From Anisodus tanguticus (Eukaryota > Streptophyta > Magnoliopsida > Solanales > Solanaceae), in assembly GCA_034509755.1 (NCBI GenBank), contig CM067559.1, positions 13,932,501 to 13,996,500 on the forward strand: DNA of 64,000 nt. The letters run 5' to 3'. This document shows, piece after piece, positions 10,201-21,427 of the stretch. Made by a program: the position numbers and the translations under genes. Each line of letters opens with the position of its first letter. Position 1 is the first letter of the stretch. Below the pieces are notes generated by a model. That model searched no databases, was not told the DNA's origin, and saw only the letters and a program-made list of their open reading frames with translations.

Positions 10201-12641
10201 ATGGAAAGATTAAGAGGTATGTTTAAGGGTAAGGGTAAGGGTGCTTCTTCTAGTAGGGGCAACCAGGGCAATGGTACTTCTTCTAGTCATCTTATTCCTA
10301 CACATGATGATTTTGTTGATACTCAACATTTTCCTACAATACCATTAGATTTAGACGAGGAGCTATTTTCTGGAACTCAAGAAGACTTTAATTTAGACGA
10401 TGATCTAGATGATACACCCACTAATGTTGATGACAACACACCCACTAGTGCACCTTCAACTGAAATACCTCATATTTCCCCTAGTATGAGATGAGGTCCA
10501 GCAAAACGACCATTAAAATTAGATGCATGGACATTTTTTGATAGGGACGTAGAAAATCAAGTAGCTATATGTAAAATTTGTAAAAATGTTTTAAAATTTA
10601 AAACTGGAAAAGATCACGGTGGGACGGGGGGTTTAATTAGACACGTAGTAAGTGCTCATCCAGCTAGGTATGCCCAATACCAGGATTTAAAACCGGGTGC
10701 GCAAACGTCCGCTCCATCGGGACAAGGTTCACATATTGATACTGTCCCGGACCAAGTACAGGGTCAAATTAACCCTATGACGGGGGGAATTGTAGGCCCT
10801 AAATACAATAAACATAGAGATAGGGAAGCAATATCAAAATTAGTTGCTGTGGAGGGTTTTCCTTTTTCATTTCCTTCATCTCCCGGTTTTATTCATCACA
10901 TTAGAGATATATATAATCCTGCTTTTAACGGTTTTCCTAGATCAACTGTTAAGAGAGATATATTTAAATTCGCGCATGAATATCAACAATATTTACGTTA
11001 TTCATTATATCATTTTAATGGCAAAGTATCTATCACGTCTGATATAGGTCGTAGTACTAACGGCCATGATTATTTAACTGTAACTTGTCATTGGATAGAT
11101 TATAAATGGTCTATGCAAAAACGTATCTTAGCGTATAGATATATAGATGATAGGTTCACTGGTACTTTTATTGCAGATAATATTTATCAAGTGTGTCATT
11201 ATTACGGAATAACCGATAAAATTATGACTATTACATTAGATAACGTTTCTTCTAACAATCACGCAATTACAATTTTAAAAAATAGTTTAACTCCATCTTT
11301 TCTAGATCATTTTCATATAAAATGCGTGTGACATATATATAACTTAATTGTAAAGGATGGTTTATCACTTTTTGAAGACATTCTTAGTAAAATACAATTT
11401 GCTATAAACTTTAATTTTAAAAGTAATAAAGTACAACGAAGAAAAGAATATAAAAAAACTTGTCACGATTGTGGACTACCTTTTAGAAAAATTCCACAAG
11501 AAGTATCCACTAGGTGGAATTCTTTATACGAGCAACTACTTGTTGCTTATGACTATAGAAAACCTATAACTTTATTTTTTAACTCTCATAATCAAAATCC
11601 AGCTGATATGATTGTAGATAGTGATTGGGTAAAAATTTCCGAACTTATTGTATTTTTAGAGAATTTTTTTCAAGCAACAAAAGAATTTTCTGGTATATAT
11701 TATCCTACTATTTCAACTATGTTGTTTTATATAACTCTAATATTTTTATTACTTAGTGAATATATGGAAAAACCAGCTTATATAGCAGCTATTAAAAAAA
11801 TGTTTATCAAAATAAAAAAATATTTTATTCCTATTCCCACTATTTATATTATTGGTTCTGTATTAAATCCGACTATTAAAATAGACGGTACTAAATCACT
11901 AATTGAAACTATTTACGATTGTATAGAAGTACTACCACCTCCAAGTCCCAAAAATCTAAATCACCCACCACCTATTGAACAAACTAAAGAAGAAGTGTTG
12001 TCTAGCGTAGAACACCAATGCAAAAAAATATATAGGTTTTATCAACAAGAAAATGCTAGTAACTTACGGCTTCCATACCATCTTCTTCATCTTCAACACA
12101 ACCTCACAAAAGACATGCTGTTTCTGCGGCTAGTATTGAAAGCCTCAGAAATAGAATGTGCGGCCGTACCTCTTCTACTAACCAAATTAGCGAGTTGAAT
12201 ATTTTTGTTTTGTAGGGTTATGTATCGTACCAAGAAGTTATCAATGAAGATGGACATGAAGACTTGCTGAAATACTGGAGGGGGAATGAGAAGACCTTTC
12301 CGACACTTTCATTGATGGCCCGAGATGTTTTGAACATTCAAGCATCATCAATCGCGTACGAAAGCGTTTTTTCTGCCGGCAGATATCAAATAAGAGACCA
12401 CATACACTCATTAGCCGGAGACAGCTTGGAAATTGCAGTATTATTCAGAGATTGGATACGAGCGGAGCGGAGAAGGTGCGGTCAACCGGAGATCAACGAA
12501 GAAGAAGACGAAAACTATAACAAAATCTTATCCGAAGGTGGTGGAAGCGACGTGGATCAATTTGACCAACAAATATCAATTCCAAACGAAGAACCACTGG
12601 AAATTATCAAGCAATTAGAACAGGTTTTTTTGAGAATGTAA
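10201..12641 (+). pseudogene. hAT transposase (BED finger, dimerisation domain), interrupted
   Basis: The start is MERLRGMFKGKGKG. An acidic N-terminal region (DLDDDLDDTP) follows. After a TGA at 10492 comes a BED-type zinc finger (AWTFFDR, then CKICKN, closing RHVVSAH). Then comes the RNase H-like core with KVSITSDIGRS (first catalytic Asp) and TLDNVSSNNHAI. A second TGA at 11329 falls just after the conserved HIKCV. Reading continues as QEVSTRWNSLYEQL and EFSGIYYPTISTML. The C-terminal hAT dimerisation segment at 12264-12480 is well kept (YWRGNEKTFPTLSLMARDVL, then ESVFSAGR). There is a frameshift or deletion between about 12060 and 12264. About 700 residues in all, normal for the family. 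Two stops and a shift make it non-functional. Confidence 0.88.
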
Positions 12642-13089
12642 TTTTTTTAATTGCAATTTTATTATGTAATTTGCAACTTTTGGACAACACCACAAAGTTG
12701 CAATTTCGACAATTGTATTTGTATTTCAAAAAAATCATGTGTCTATTAAATAATATAAGAGACACAAAAACAGTCTTGAGATGTTTTTATTACACTATCT
12801 TGTCTTGTTTATTGATTTTTTTTTATACATATGTTATTAAAATAAAAAAAAAAGGAAAAAAGGAAAACCCGCCCTGACCCGACCCCGCCCCGCCCCGATT
12901 CCTACGGGATCGGGATCGGGACGGGACGGGACTGGAGCAAGTCCCGCCAGACCCGACCCCGACCCCTTCGCCCGTCCCGCCCCGAACCCGCCTGACCCGA
13001 GCCCGGCCCACTGGCCACCTTTATTCAAAACCCAACTAAAACCCTTAGTATTGAAGGAAAACTTAAATTAATCTCGAATCATTTAAATC

Positions 13090-13282
13090 ATGTATGGTGG
13101 TGGTGAGTATCAGTTACTCAGTTACGGTTTTCATATGTTTATATGAGCACAAGAATTCATTTGCATATTTTTTTTTTGTTTGGTGTATAGATGAAGTATC
13201 AGCAATAGTGATAGATTTGGGTAGCCATACTTGCAAAACCGGTTACGCTGGTGAAGATGCTCCCAAAGCCCTTTTCCCATCT
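13090..13282 (+). CDS. ARP4: ARP4 exons 1 and 2
   Basis: Exon 1 is 13 nt (ATGTATGGTGGTG) followed by donor GTGAGT at 13103. Exon 2 starts after TATAG at 13191 and ends before GTAAGT at 13283. Joined, they give 35 codons, MYGGDEVSAIV.. to ..APKALFPS, including the actin-fold motif DLGSHTCKTGYAGEDAP (first phosphate-binding loop). The ATG lies 66 bp from the right end of the hAT element, so most of the 5' leader and all of the promoter are transposon sequence or displaced. Confidence 0.88.
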
Positions 13283-13545
13283 GTAAGTTTAACAAGTTTT
13301 GTTTTATCCTCCCATTATTAACACTGCAGCTTTCTGTTATAGGCTTAGTGCACCAGCATTTTAAACACTTATCAGGTTATTTAATACCAGTAAGTAGGTT
13401 GTTACAACTGTTTTAACTGCGGTGATAATGTAAAAAACTTTTACACTCTCACAGTGTATATAACTTAAATCCGTGGAATTCCAAGTCAAAACACTAAATT
13501 TGACTGATTTCTCTTAAAGATGAAACCTCTAAAGTTTAGAATTTT

Positions 13546-13781
13546 GACCCGCAAGGGTCGCTCAGTTGGTTTAGCTTGGAGCTTTCATGATGGACGTCTC
13601 AGGTTCGACCCCCCTGCCTACGACATCAGGGGATTTGCCTTCTCGGCCGAGCTCGTCGCACGGGCTTGCCTAGTGCAGGTTATCTCTCATGTGTGGTTTG
13701 CGGGCTATTGCACAGGAGCAGGGTTTACCTGTGAGCACCTGAAGGTTAGCAGTTGCGGGTTCCCTTGTCGTAAAAAAAATA
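13546..13781 (+). mobile_element. tRNA-derived SINE (TS/SolS type) in ARP4 intron 2
   Basis: The body starts GACCCGCAAGGGTCGCTCAG. It has an A-box-like GCTCAGTTGGTTTAGC, a B-box GGTTCGACCC about 45 bp on, and a 3' end TTGTCGTAAAAAAAAT. It is flanked by AAAGTTTAGAATTTT (13531-13545) and AAAGTTTAGAACTTT (13782-13796), a 15-bp duplication with one mismatch. Structure and duplication together make a full-length SINE convincing; the exact family name is a recollection of Solanaceae SINEs. Confidence 0.85.
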
Positions 13782-13988
13782 AAAGTTTAGAACTTTGGTT
13801 ACAGGAAGCATCTTTGAGCCTCTATGACATTTAATATGCAATTGAAGTAAAAAGTATAGGGTGGTAGTAATTTGAAATGACCTAACCCTTGGCAACAACA
13901 CACTACTATTTTCCCCAACTCAGTTTTTCTTTTTATATTGGGATTTAATGATTTTTATTATAGATCATGAGCTCTTTTTAATTATTTG

Positions 13989-14264
13989 TGAAAGAAATAA
14001 TCCATGATTATTTTCATTAATTGAAAGATTATTTATACAAGTTACATATTTCTATAATAGGAGAATTCTATTCCTATTTTACTCCTAAAACCTTATTCTA
14101 TTTGGAGATGAACTATACAATTATGGTAACTATATAATTATGGTAAGAGTACAAGACTAATTAAGGTACACTACAACTATACAGAACCTTGTACAATAAT
14201 GTTACACCAATCGTGACCATCCAATATACCAAATATATCTCATGTATATTTGGTATATTTAACA
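13989..14264 (-). repeat. 3' LTR of copia B1
   Basis: 276 bp, TG..CA, matched to 18772-19061. In minus sense the LTR begins TGTTAAATATACCAAATATA. The pol end and polypurine tract lie immediately to its right. Confidence 0.9.
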
Positions 14265-14275
14265 CACCCCTGCAG

Positions 14276-15800
14276 TCATAGCGGGCGGTCTTCAAACGCT
14301 GAGATTGTCCCTAAAATCTTCAAAAAGGACCGAGGGAAGAACCTTTGTAAAGATGTCCGCAATTTGATATCTTGATGGGACATGACAGACGCATACCTGA
14401 CCCTGAACAACCTTTTCGCGGACAAAGTGAATGTCCATCTCGATATGCTTAGTGCGTTGGTGCTGAACTGGATTACCTGAAAGGTAGATGACACTAATAT
14501 TATCGTAATAAACTAAGGTTGCCTTCTGAATGGGACAATGAAGCTCCAAAAACAAATTACGTAACCAACATGATTCTGAAACTACATTAGCTACCCCTCG
14601 ATATTCAGCCTCGGCACTTGAGCGGGATAGAGTCGACTGGCGCTTCGCAGACCAAGAGACCAAATTGTTGCCAAGGAACATACAATAGCCAGACGTAGAC
14701 CATCTGGTGTCTGGACAGCCACCCCAATCAGCATCCGTGTATGAGACAAGTGTGGATGTCGAGAAAGGATATAAATGCAAACCATAGTCCAGTGTACCCT
14801 GAATATACCGAATGATGCGTTTGAGTGCATTCATGTGCTCAATTCTTGGATCATGCATGAACAAATACACCTGCTGGACAGCATACGTAATATCCGGTCT
14901 TGTAAAGGTAAGATACTGAAGGGCCTTGTAAGACTACGATAGCGGGTCGGATACTCGTAAGGTACGCCGACCGCGGCACTAAGCTTGGGCTTAGTATCAA
15001 CTGGAGTGGAAATGGACTTACAAGATGACATCCCAGCCCTCTCGATGATCTCGGCTGCATACTTCTGTTGAGACAAGAACAATCCATCGGAATGACGAGT
15101 GACATCAATCCCCAAAAAGTAACTCAAGGGCTCCATGTCTTTCATAGCAAACTCGGAGCTGAGCATGGTCATGATAGACTGGCGTAAGGCATCGGAAGAG
15201 GCAGTCAAGATAATATCATCCACATATAACATAATGTAGGCTAAGGATGAACCACGACGGTAGATGAACAAGGAATTATTCGACCTGCTGGGAGTGAATC
15301 CAATAGTCGAAACATAGTCAGCAAACCTTGTATACCAGGCCCGGGGAGACTGCTTAAGCCCATATAAGGACTTCTTCAATAAACAGACATGATGAGGATG
15401 ATTGGGATCCCTGAATCCCAAAGGCTGATGCATATAGACTGTTTCCTTGAGATCCCCATGTAGGAAAGCATTCTTTACATCTAACTGATGAATAGGTCAT
15501 GCCATTGAAAGAGCCAAGCTTAGCACCGTGCGAATGGTAGCCGGTTTGACCACCGGACTAAATGTCTCACCACAATCTATACCAACCTGCTGAGTCTTAC
15601 CATCACCCACAAGTCGCGCCTTATGTCGAGCAAATGAACCATCAGAATTCTCCTTATGAGCAAAAATTCACACAGACCTGATAATATTAATACCAGATGG
15701 ACGGGGCATCAACTCCCACGTCTTATTATCAATAAGAGCATTATATTCATTGGTCATAGCAATTTTCCAATTCGGGTCATTTAAGGCAGACACAGGATTA
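14276..15800 (-). pseudogene. copia B1 reverse transcriptase and RNase H
   Basis: In minus sense the RT starts about 15800 with the region corresponding to ALIDNKTWELMPRPSG. It continues at 15433 as MHQPLGFRDPNHPHHVCLLK, KSLYGLKQSPRAWYTRFADY and the catalytic LYVDDIILTAS. Then follow LSYFLGIDVTRHSDGLFLSQ and VDTKPKLSAAVGVP. A frameshift near 14880-14930 interrupts the TFTRPDITYVV-like segment. RNase H follows with TDADWGGCPDTR, SWSAKRQSTLSRSSAEAEYR and KHIEMDIHFVREKV, ending ADIFTKVLPS. The YVDD and DADW catalytic residues are present. One or two shifts and an upstream stop near 15670 (TGA in the RT N-terminus) prevent a full product. Confidence 0.88.
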
Positions 15801-17521
15801 TGGGGTAAGGGAGATTTATGGACATTAGAATGTAAATTAAAATTTCTTTTTGGTTTAAAAATACCCCATTGACTTTGAATGAACGGTCGATGACTCGAGG
15901 GAGAATTGGACGAATTTTGGGAATTTGCTGGGTTCGGGACGGACTAGCCAGCAGGCAGTGGGCCTGCTGGCCCAACACGGTATATCTTTGGAACAAGAAT
16001 GCGGACTGTTCCAGAATTGGGCTGGACTGGCCCAATCGCTGGAACTGGTCCAGTGGAGGTACTGGGATAGACAGGGGGTGACGGGTCAGTGGGGCCAGCG
16101 GGCAGTGGGCCTGCTGGAGAATTTTGGATGCGGGAGATGTCCGAAAAATGCTGAATAATAAACAGGGATATATTATTATCCAAAAAACTATACGAACTAC
16201 GCACGGGAGTATTAACTTTAGTAAATGGAAATTGGGATTCATCAAAAATGACATGGCGATTAATGATGATTTTATTAGAGGATAAATCAAAGCATTTGTA
16301 GCCACGATGATTAGACGGAAAACCCAAAAACACACACGGAGTAGACCCGGCCTGAAGTTTGTTAATTTTGGTGGACGAGAATAACGGATAACATAAACAC
16401 CCAAAAATCCGAAGATGTGAATATGACAGAATTTTATTATATAAAATTTTAAGGGGGGAAGAATATGTCAAACCTTTGGAAGGAATTATGTTAAGGAGAT
16501 AGCCATTTGGAGAGTATGATGCCAAAAAGACAGGGATACGGAAGCATGAATTAATAACGTACGGACAATGTTATTTATGGAACGAATTTTGCGTTCGGCT
16601 TTCCTATTTTGTGAAGACGTATGAGGACATGAAAAATAAAAATTGATCCCTTTATTAGCACAGAATTCCCGAAACACCCCATTGTCATATTCTTTGCCAT
16701 TATCACATTGAATATTTTTGATTTCGCGGTCGAATTGAGTTCTAATGAATGCTCTAAATTTTAAGAAGATGAAAAAAACTTGAGATTTCTTCGCTATCGG
16801 AAACGTCCATAAAAACTTAGTAATCATCCAAAAATAGAACATAATACCGATGACACAAAGAACTAAGAACATGAGATGTCCATAAGTCGCTATGAATAAT
16901 ATCAAATGGCATTAGAGTATGAGATTTTGAGTCTACAAATGGTAACTTAACAATTTTCCCTAGAGAACAAAACTGACAAATTGGAGTACTATTTGTACCC
17001 TTACATGAAATAAAACTATTTTTATCTAATGACGACAAAATAGATGATCCCGGATAACCAAGACGAGCATGCCACAAGGAATGAGAAATGACTGCAAAGG
17101 CGGATGGCAGGGCTGGACTCGATGGACCGGAACCGGAACCGGGTGTGATAGGATAAAGATCTTCCCTACTACACCTCATGAGAGGACTCCCCGTCTTGAA
17201 ATCCTTCATAGAGAAACCAAATGGATCAAATTCAATAGAAACGGAATTGTCAGTAGTGAATTTACGGACAGAGACTAAGTTTTTAATCAATTTGGGGGCG
17301 TGTAAGGTATTTTTCAAGATAAGAGGTGGATGAGGGGGAAACAATGTTTTATGACCATAACCACGAATTGGAACAAAATTACCATTACCAACAATTATAC
17401 CGCGAGGGTTGCTCAAATTGGAATAAGACGAGAGAGTACCTGAATCGGATGTCATGTGGGTAGTGGCACCGGTGTCCATATACCAATTCGGGTCCGGTTG
17501 AGTCAAATCAAGTGTGTGCAT
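15800..17521 (-). pseudogene. copia B1 protease, integrase and Pro-rich linker
   Basis: The minus strand from 17521 gives the protease WYMDTGATTHMTSDSGTLSS (catalytic DTGA). A gag-pre-integrase segment LWHARLGYPGSS..CQFCSLGK follows, then the integrase core start MPFDIIHSDLWTS (first Asp). Frames shift at about 16850. The core continues with FDREIKNIQCDNGKEYDNG (second Asp) and HTSSQNRKAERKIR (catalytic Glu) at about 16620-16740. A further shift near 16500 leads to GYLLNIIPSKGL and the C-terminal HLRIFGCLCYPLF. Between integrase and RT is a low-complexity linker rich in Gly-Pro (SPAGPLPAGPTDPSPP, about 15944-16150). Confidence 0.85.
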
Positions 17522-18614
17522 CGCGGCCTCGATATTGATCTGAGTGGGGCCTGCTGCGTGGTGAGCTTGCGGAGGCCGGGGCCCAAGAATTCCAGAACTG
17601 GGTTGTCCTGGGCCATAACTGTTGGAACTGGAATTACTGGGCCAGTGGGCAGTGGGCCGTCGAGGCTATTGGGAAGCCCACTGGCCATATGCTGGAAAAT
17701 GGTGTGGAGTTGGGCCGTAGGGCCACTGTCCACTGGTCTAAGCCCACGGCCCAAGGATGAGACCAATGGTTCGGTGGGCCCACTGCAACTGGGATGGGGT
17801 CCACTGCCACTGTTTTGGCCACCGTGAATGCTGCCTGAGCCCGCGTTTGCCCCCGCGATTTTTTCCATTATTTTTTCGGCCATTTTTGCTGCCCCGTGAG
17901 ATTGGTTTTGGTTCGAATTGTCACCAAAATTTTGAGGACTAGTGGAGGAAGTCATCATGACCACGGGACTAGCATTAGTAGCCGCCTTTTTAGCCAAACC
18001 AACTTCTTCCAAAGTAAGCATGGATCGGGCTTGATAGAACCTTGGAAGAGGATTACTTTGACGAAGGAGAGTTCCAACGCCACTATAGGCCTCGGATAGG
18101 CCAGCAACCATCTGTAAAACAAGACGATCTTCACTAACTGGCGCACCAACGTTGCGGAGTTGGTCCGCCAATTCCTTCAACCTTTTGCAATATGTTGGAA
18201 CGTTCGGGAAATTTTCCATGTTGACATGGGAAAAATCCTGTTCAAGTGTAACAGCTCTGGAATTTTGATTATCTTGGAATATGTCACACAGTCTATCCCA
18301 TGCAGCCATCGCCGTAGCGTCTGGCTCTATAATCGTCTGCAATAGGTCGGTAGAGATAGTAGAATAAATTCACGGAAGGACGGTGGCATCAAGTGTTTCC
18401 ATAACTTAGGATCATCCTCGCGTTTAGGCACTTCCGTATCATCTGGAGCCGCGGGGATTATGTGATGGATGACTTGATGCGAACGAGCGTGAATTTTGAA
18501 CAACTCGGCCCACGTCGCGTATTGGACATTTTCTATTTCAAGAATTAGAGGGATATGATTCTTGATGTTAGAAACAACAAGGGCAGGGTGAAACGTGTTC
18601 TTTGACGTAGACAT
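17503..18614 (-). pseudogene. copia B1 gag
   Basis: The chosen start is MSTSKNTFHPALVVSNIKNH at 18614 in minus sense, the same opening as gag of B2 (MSDSKSNFHPALAVSNIKSH). The copia gag core follows (NVQYATWAELFKIHARSHQV). A frameshift near 18340 leads to WDRLCDIFQDNQNSRAVTLE, TYCKRLKELADQLRNVGAPV and MVAGLSEAYSGVGTLLRQ. The tail is Gly-Pro rich (SGPTEPLVSS, DGPLPTGPVIPVP) and runs into protease. No CCHC knuckle is seen. An ORF upstream to 18800 is leader read-through. Confidence 0.8.
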
Positions 18615-18771
18615 AATGAAAGAACAATAGGTGATAGAGGGATTTGGAAGAGAGATTTGGAGAGCGGAAGCACAAATGGCAAACCCGAGGAGGAGGGTTC
18701 GGTCTTGGCCGAGAATAACAACAAGAATTTGTGAGAGAATTTTTTTTGTTTGACCTAGACTTTTGATAGCA

Positions 18772-19061
18772 TGAAAGAAATAATCTCTGATTATTTTCAT
18801 TAATTGAAAGACTATTTATACAAGTTACATATTTCCATAATAGGAGAATCCTATTCGTATTCTACTCCTAAAACCTTATTCTATTTGGAGTTGAATTATA
18901 CAATTATGGTAACTATACAATTATGGTAAGAGTACAAGACTAATTAAGATACACTACAACTATACAAAACCTTGTACAATAATGTTACACCAACCGTGAC
19001 CATACAACCGTGACCATCCAATATACCAAATATATCTCATGTATATTTGGTATATTTAACA
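18772..19061 (-). repeat. 5' LTR of copia B1, with a 14-bp internal duplication
   Basis: The 290-bp counterpart of 13989-14264. It carries an extra copy of ACCGTGACCATACA at about 18993-19020 that the 3' LTR lacks. Promoter-like AT-rich sequence is present, but no single TATA box stands out. Confidence 0.9.
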
Positions 19062-19066
19062 ATTTG

Positions 19067-19790
19067 TTCGTTTTCCCTGAACAAATGAGAATTGTTAGAA
19101 GAGAAACTCATGCGCCAAAAAAAACTGAAATTGGGAGATTTTTTGCATTGAATTGAGAAAAAAATACTGGCATATAATTTGAGAAAATAGGAATCTTTAC
19201 ATTGTTTTCTCATCTACATGGTGGAGAAACATGAGGACTATTGGACTCAAGGGTTTGAGAATCCTCTTTACTGTGTGATGGTCATTCTTTGTGTGCATCA
19301 ACTCTGGTAATGTGGTGGATTGCTTAATATCAAATAAATTCTTACAGTAGCTGTAAGCTCTTTGTCAGGTCCTCAAGCACGATTCTTCAAACAATTTGTG
19401 CCTCTTATTTTTCTAGGTTGAATAGCTGTTTGATATGATTTGGGAATTGGATACCTGTAATGGATTTACATGGAATCTTTTATTACATTTAATTGCCAGC
19501 TCTATGTTATTACCACAAAACCATAATTGTTAAATATTGTCCTGCGAGGTCTTGTAGCTCTAACATCCAAGAAAGCTAAAGGTGCAGTCAAATGACTACT
19601 GAAATATACCTCTCCTACGTACTTATAAAAAAAAAGGAAAAAGAATCTCTTCTCTTACGCATCTCAAAACCAGAAAATTTAAATGAAGCTCCCGCATAAA
19701 TGTGCAACCATTTCCACGTTTCACCTTCAGAAAATAGACAATATAGTTGGCTTATTTATTATATTGTTCGTACCCATTGCTGTAGAATGT
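19067..19790. other. ARP4 intron 2, unremarkable stretch
   Basis: AT-rich intron sequence between the copia insertion and the second SINE. No exon-like open frame, RNA gene or further element was recognised. Confidence 0.5.
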
Positions 19791-19794
19791 TGGT

Positions 19795-20045
19795 TCAATG
19801 ATGGAAGTCCCTGATTGCACTCAAGGATGTGATTTACGGTTAATGAAGTTAGAATGAACCAGAGAGACTAGGGTTCAAATCTCAGTAGAGGCAAAAAAGG
19901 TGGATGGTGGATGATATCTCCCCATCTGTTTAAGCCTTGGTGGATAGGAATTACTACGTGTATGTGTTGGTGGAAGGTATTAAGTAACCGGTAGATTAGT
20001 TGTGTTGCATGGAAGATGGTAAGGACACCACTTTTATCACAAAAA
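19795..20045 (+). mobile_element. SolS-type SINE in ARP4 intron 2
   Basis: A degenerate tRNA-like head (GATTTACGGTTAATGAAG, then B-box GGGTTCAAATC at about 19871) is followed by the hallmark body of a common Solanaceae SINE. This includes CCCATCTGTTTAAGCCTTGG, a GTTGGTGGAAGGTATTAAG segment and the tail GGACACCACTTTTATCACAA. The 5' boundary is uncertain and no clean TSD was found. Confidence 0.65.
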
Positions 20046-20140
20046 AGTAGAAGAAAGATAGAAATCCCTGGTATTAAGTAGCCAGTGGAATAGTTGTGTT
20101 GCATGGAAGATTGTAAGGACACCACCGTTATCACAAAAAA
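19976..20140 (+). repeat. 94-bp tandem duplication of the SINE 3' half
   Basis: GGTATTAAGTA begins at 19976 and again at 20070. Both copies continue TAGTTGTGTTGCATGGAAGA and AAGGACACCAC..TTATCACAAAAAA. Only the 3' half of the SINE is doubled. A third scrap (TTTATCACAAAAAAAAAGAA) appears near 20240. Confidence 0.8.
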
Positions 20141-20586
20141 AGAAGAAGATAGCTACTGAGTTCCCTGATTTCCCACTTAGTCTTGAATTACTAATTGATG
20201 CAATGAAAATTTCCTTGGAATTATATGCATAATATATCTACTGAGTTTATCACAAAAAAAAAGAAGGAAAAAAGAAAAAGAAAGATAGCTGCTGTATAGT
20301 CAGCAAGATCTTTCCGGTTATTCTCCTTCTTAGAATCAAATATCTAAATATCTAGTATCTCTTGTTTTCTCAGGATTAGTTCAAATCTTTTCCTCATTGT
20401 AGGTGATGCGTGAATTCTTAAATATCATTAGCAGGTTAACCACTCATAAACTAACCTGCCTGGATTGTGATGTCTATGTCACTATGCCATTCCCTTCATG
20501 TATACTCATATTCAGATTTTTATTCAACTAGTCACCTACATATTATTTTTGTGTAAGTTGTCTTTGATTTTATGATCTTTTAAAAG

Positions 20587-20889
20587 GTTGTTGGATCAGT
20601 TGATCAAATGGAAGTTGATAATCCTGATAATCCGGAGGATAATTATGGATCTGCTCCCGACTCTAAATCAAAGGCTAAGCGGAAATTGTATGTGGGATCT
20701 CAAGCCTTGGGATTTCGTCGTGATTTCATGGAGGTCAGTTTGCAATTTATCTAGTACCATCTTGAAATGCCATTTCCTTATCTTTGTTATCTAAGATGTT
20801 GGATTATCTTGTCAGGTGATATCGCCCATCAAGGATGGGATGGTTGTGGACTGGGATATTGTAGAAAACATATGGGACCATGCTTTTAG
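20587..20889 (+). CDS. ARP4: ARP4 exons 3 and 4
   Basis: Exon 3 (20587-20733, 49 codons) reads VVGSVDQMEVDNPDNPEDNY and on to KRKLYVGSQALGFRRDFME. This includes the ARP4-typical acidic insertion before the conserved YVGSQAL. Exon 4 (20816-20889) reads VISPIKDGMVVDWDIVENIW and DHAF. Intron 3 is 82 bp, GTCAGT..GTCAG; the exon 4 donor is GTAATT. Both exons are open and in phase with exon 2, so the damage to this gene lies further downstream. Confidence 0.88.
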
Positions 20890-21351
20890 GTAATTGGCCC
20901 TTCCTTTAGTTCATATGTTGAAACAATTTCCTTTGTTCCGTTAACTTTTCGTTGTGTCAATGGGAAGAATGTTACTCTAAATATTTTCAACTCAGATAAG
21001 TGGGGATATGCTTTGCTCTGCTTATTGTTGCATGGTCGTTCTGTACATGTCTTTCCTCCCCTCCTAGTCTGGAAGTAGCTTAGAAACCCTCACTTATGGA
21101 CCTTAGCATCTTAAGGTGATATGCGGCTGATCTTGTTGCCCTGGCACACATGCTCTCTGATTACCGAGTGCTGTGAAACATATTTTAGAATTATTGTGTG
21201 AGACAAACAAAATCTAATTGATTTTCTTTTTAATCTCATTTGGTTTAGTTGATATTGGTCTATTTCACAATTTTACTAATAGCTGAAAGGATAGTTTAGG
21301 CAATAGACAGTATCTTGGACATGGTAGAGTTTGTTGCAGGGTTGTGTTGAG

Positions 21352-21427
21352 CAAGTATTCCTAATGGCCCCCCAGACCACCATTAGCGCTCAAGTATTCC
21401 TAATGGGCCCCCAGACCACCATTAGCG
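21352..21427. repeat. 39-bp tandem duplication
   Basis: CAAGTATTCCTAATGG followed by CCCAGACCACCATTAGCG occurs at 21352 and at 21391, two near-identical units with a 39-bp period. It lies inside ARP4 intron 4 and has no evident function. Confidence 0.8.

Larger units (their letters stand above)
9520..13023 (+). mobile_element. complete hAT DNA transposon, transposase broken
   Basis: The left end is TAAGGCTGGCCAGTGGGCCG. The right end in reverse complement is TAAAGGTGGCCAGTGGGCCG. The ends are flanked by the perfect 8-bp duplication TTCAAAAC (9512-9519 and 13024-13031), the hallmark length for hAT elements. The subterminal 9530-9735 and 12868-13010 are dense arrays of CCCGACCCCG/CGGGACGGG-type words in mirrored orientation, probable transposase-binding repeats. 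A plus-strand transposase gene with promoter-like sequence lies between them. At 3504 bp this is the size of an autonomous element, but stops and a frameshift disable the gene. Confidence 0.92.
13989..19061 (-). mobile_element. complete Ty1/copia retrotransposon B1, antisense in ARP4 intron 2
   Basis: LTRs at 13989-14264 and 18772-19061 begin TGAAAGAAAT and end TATATTTAACA. They are flanked by the 5-bp duplication ATTTG (13984-13988 and 19062-19066). The element runs on the minus strand. The primer site next to the 5' LTR (18771 downward) reads TGCTATCAAAAGTC, a degenerate form of the initiator-tRNA-Met site TGGTATCAGAGC. A purine tract (GCAGGGGTGTG in minus sense) adjoins the 3' LTR. Gag, protease, integrase, RT and RNase H follow in copia order with a few stops and shifts. 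By eye the LTRs differ at about 13 positions plus a 14-bp duplication, suggesting an insertion some million years old. Confidence 0.93.
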
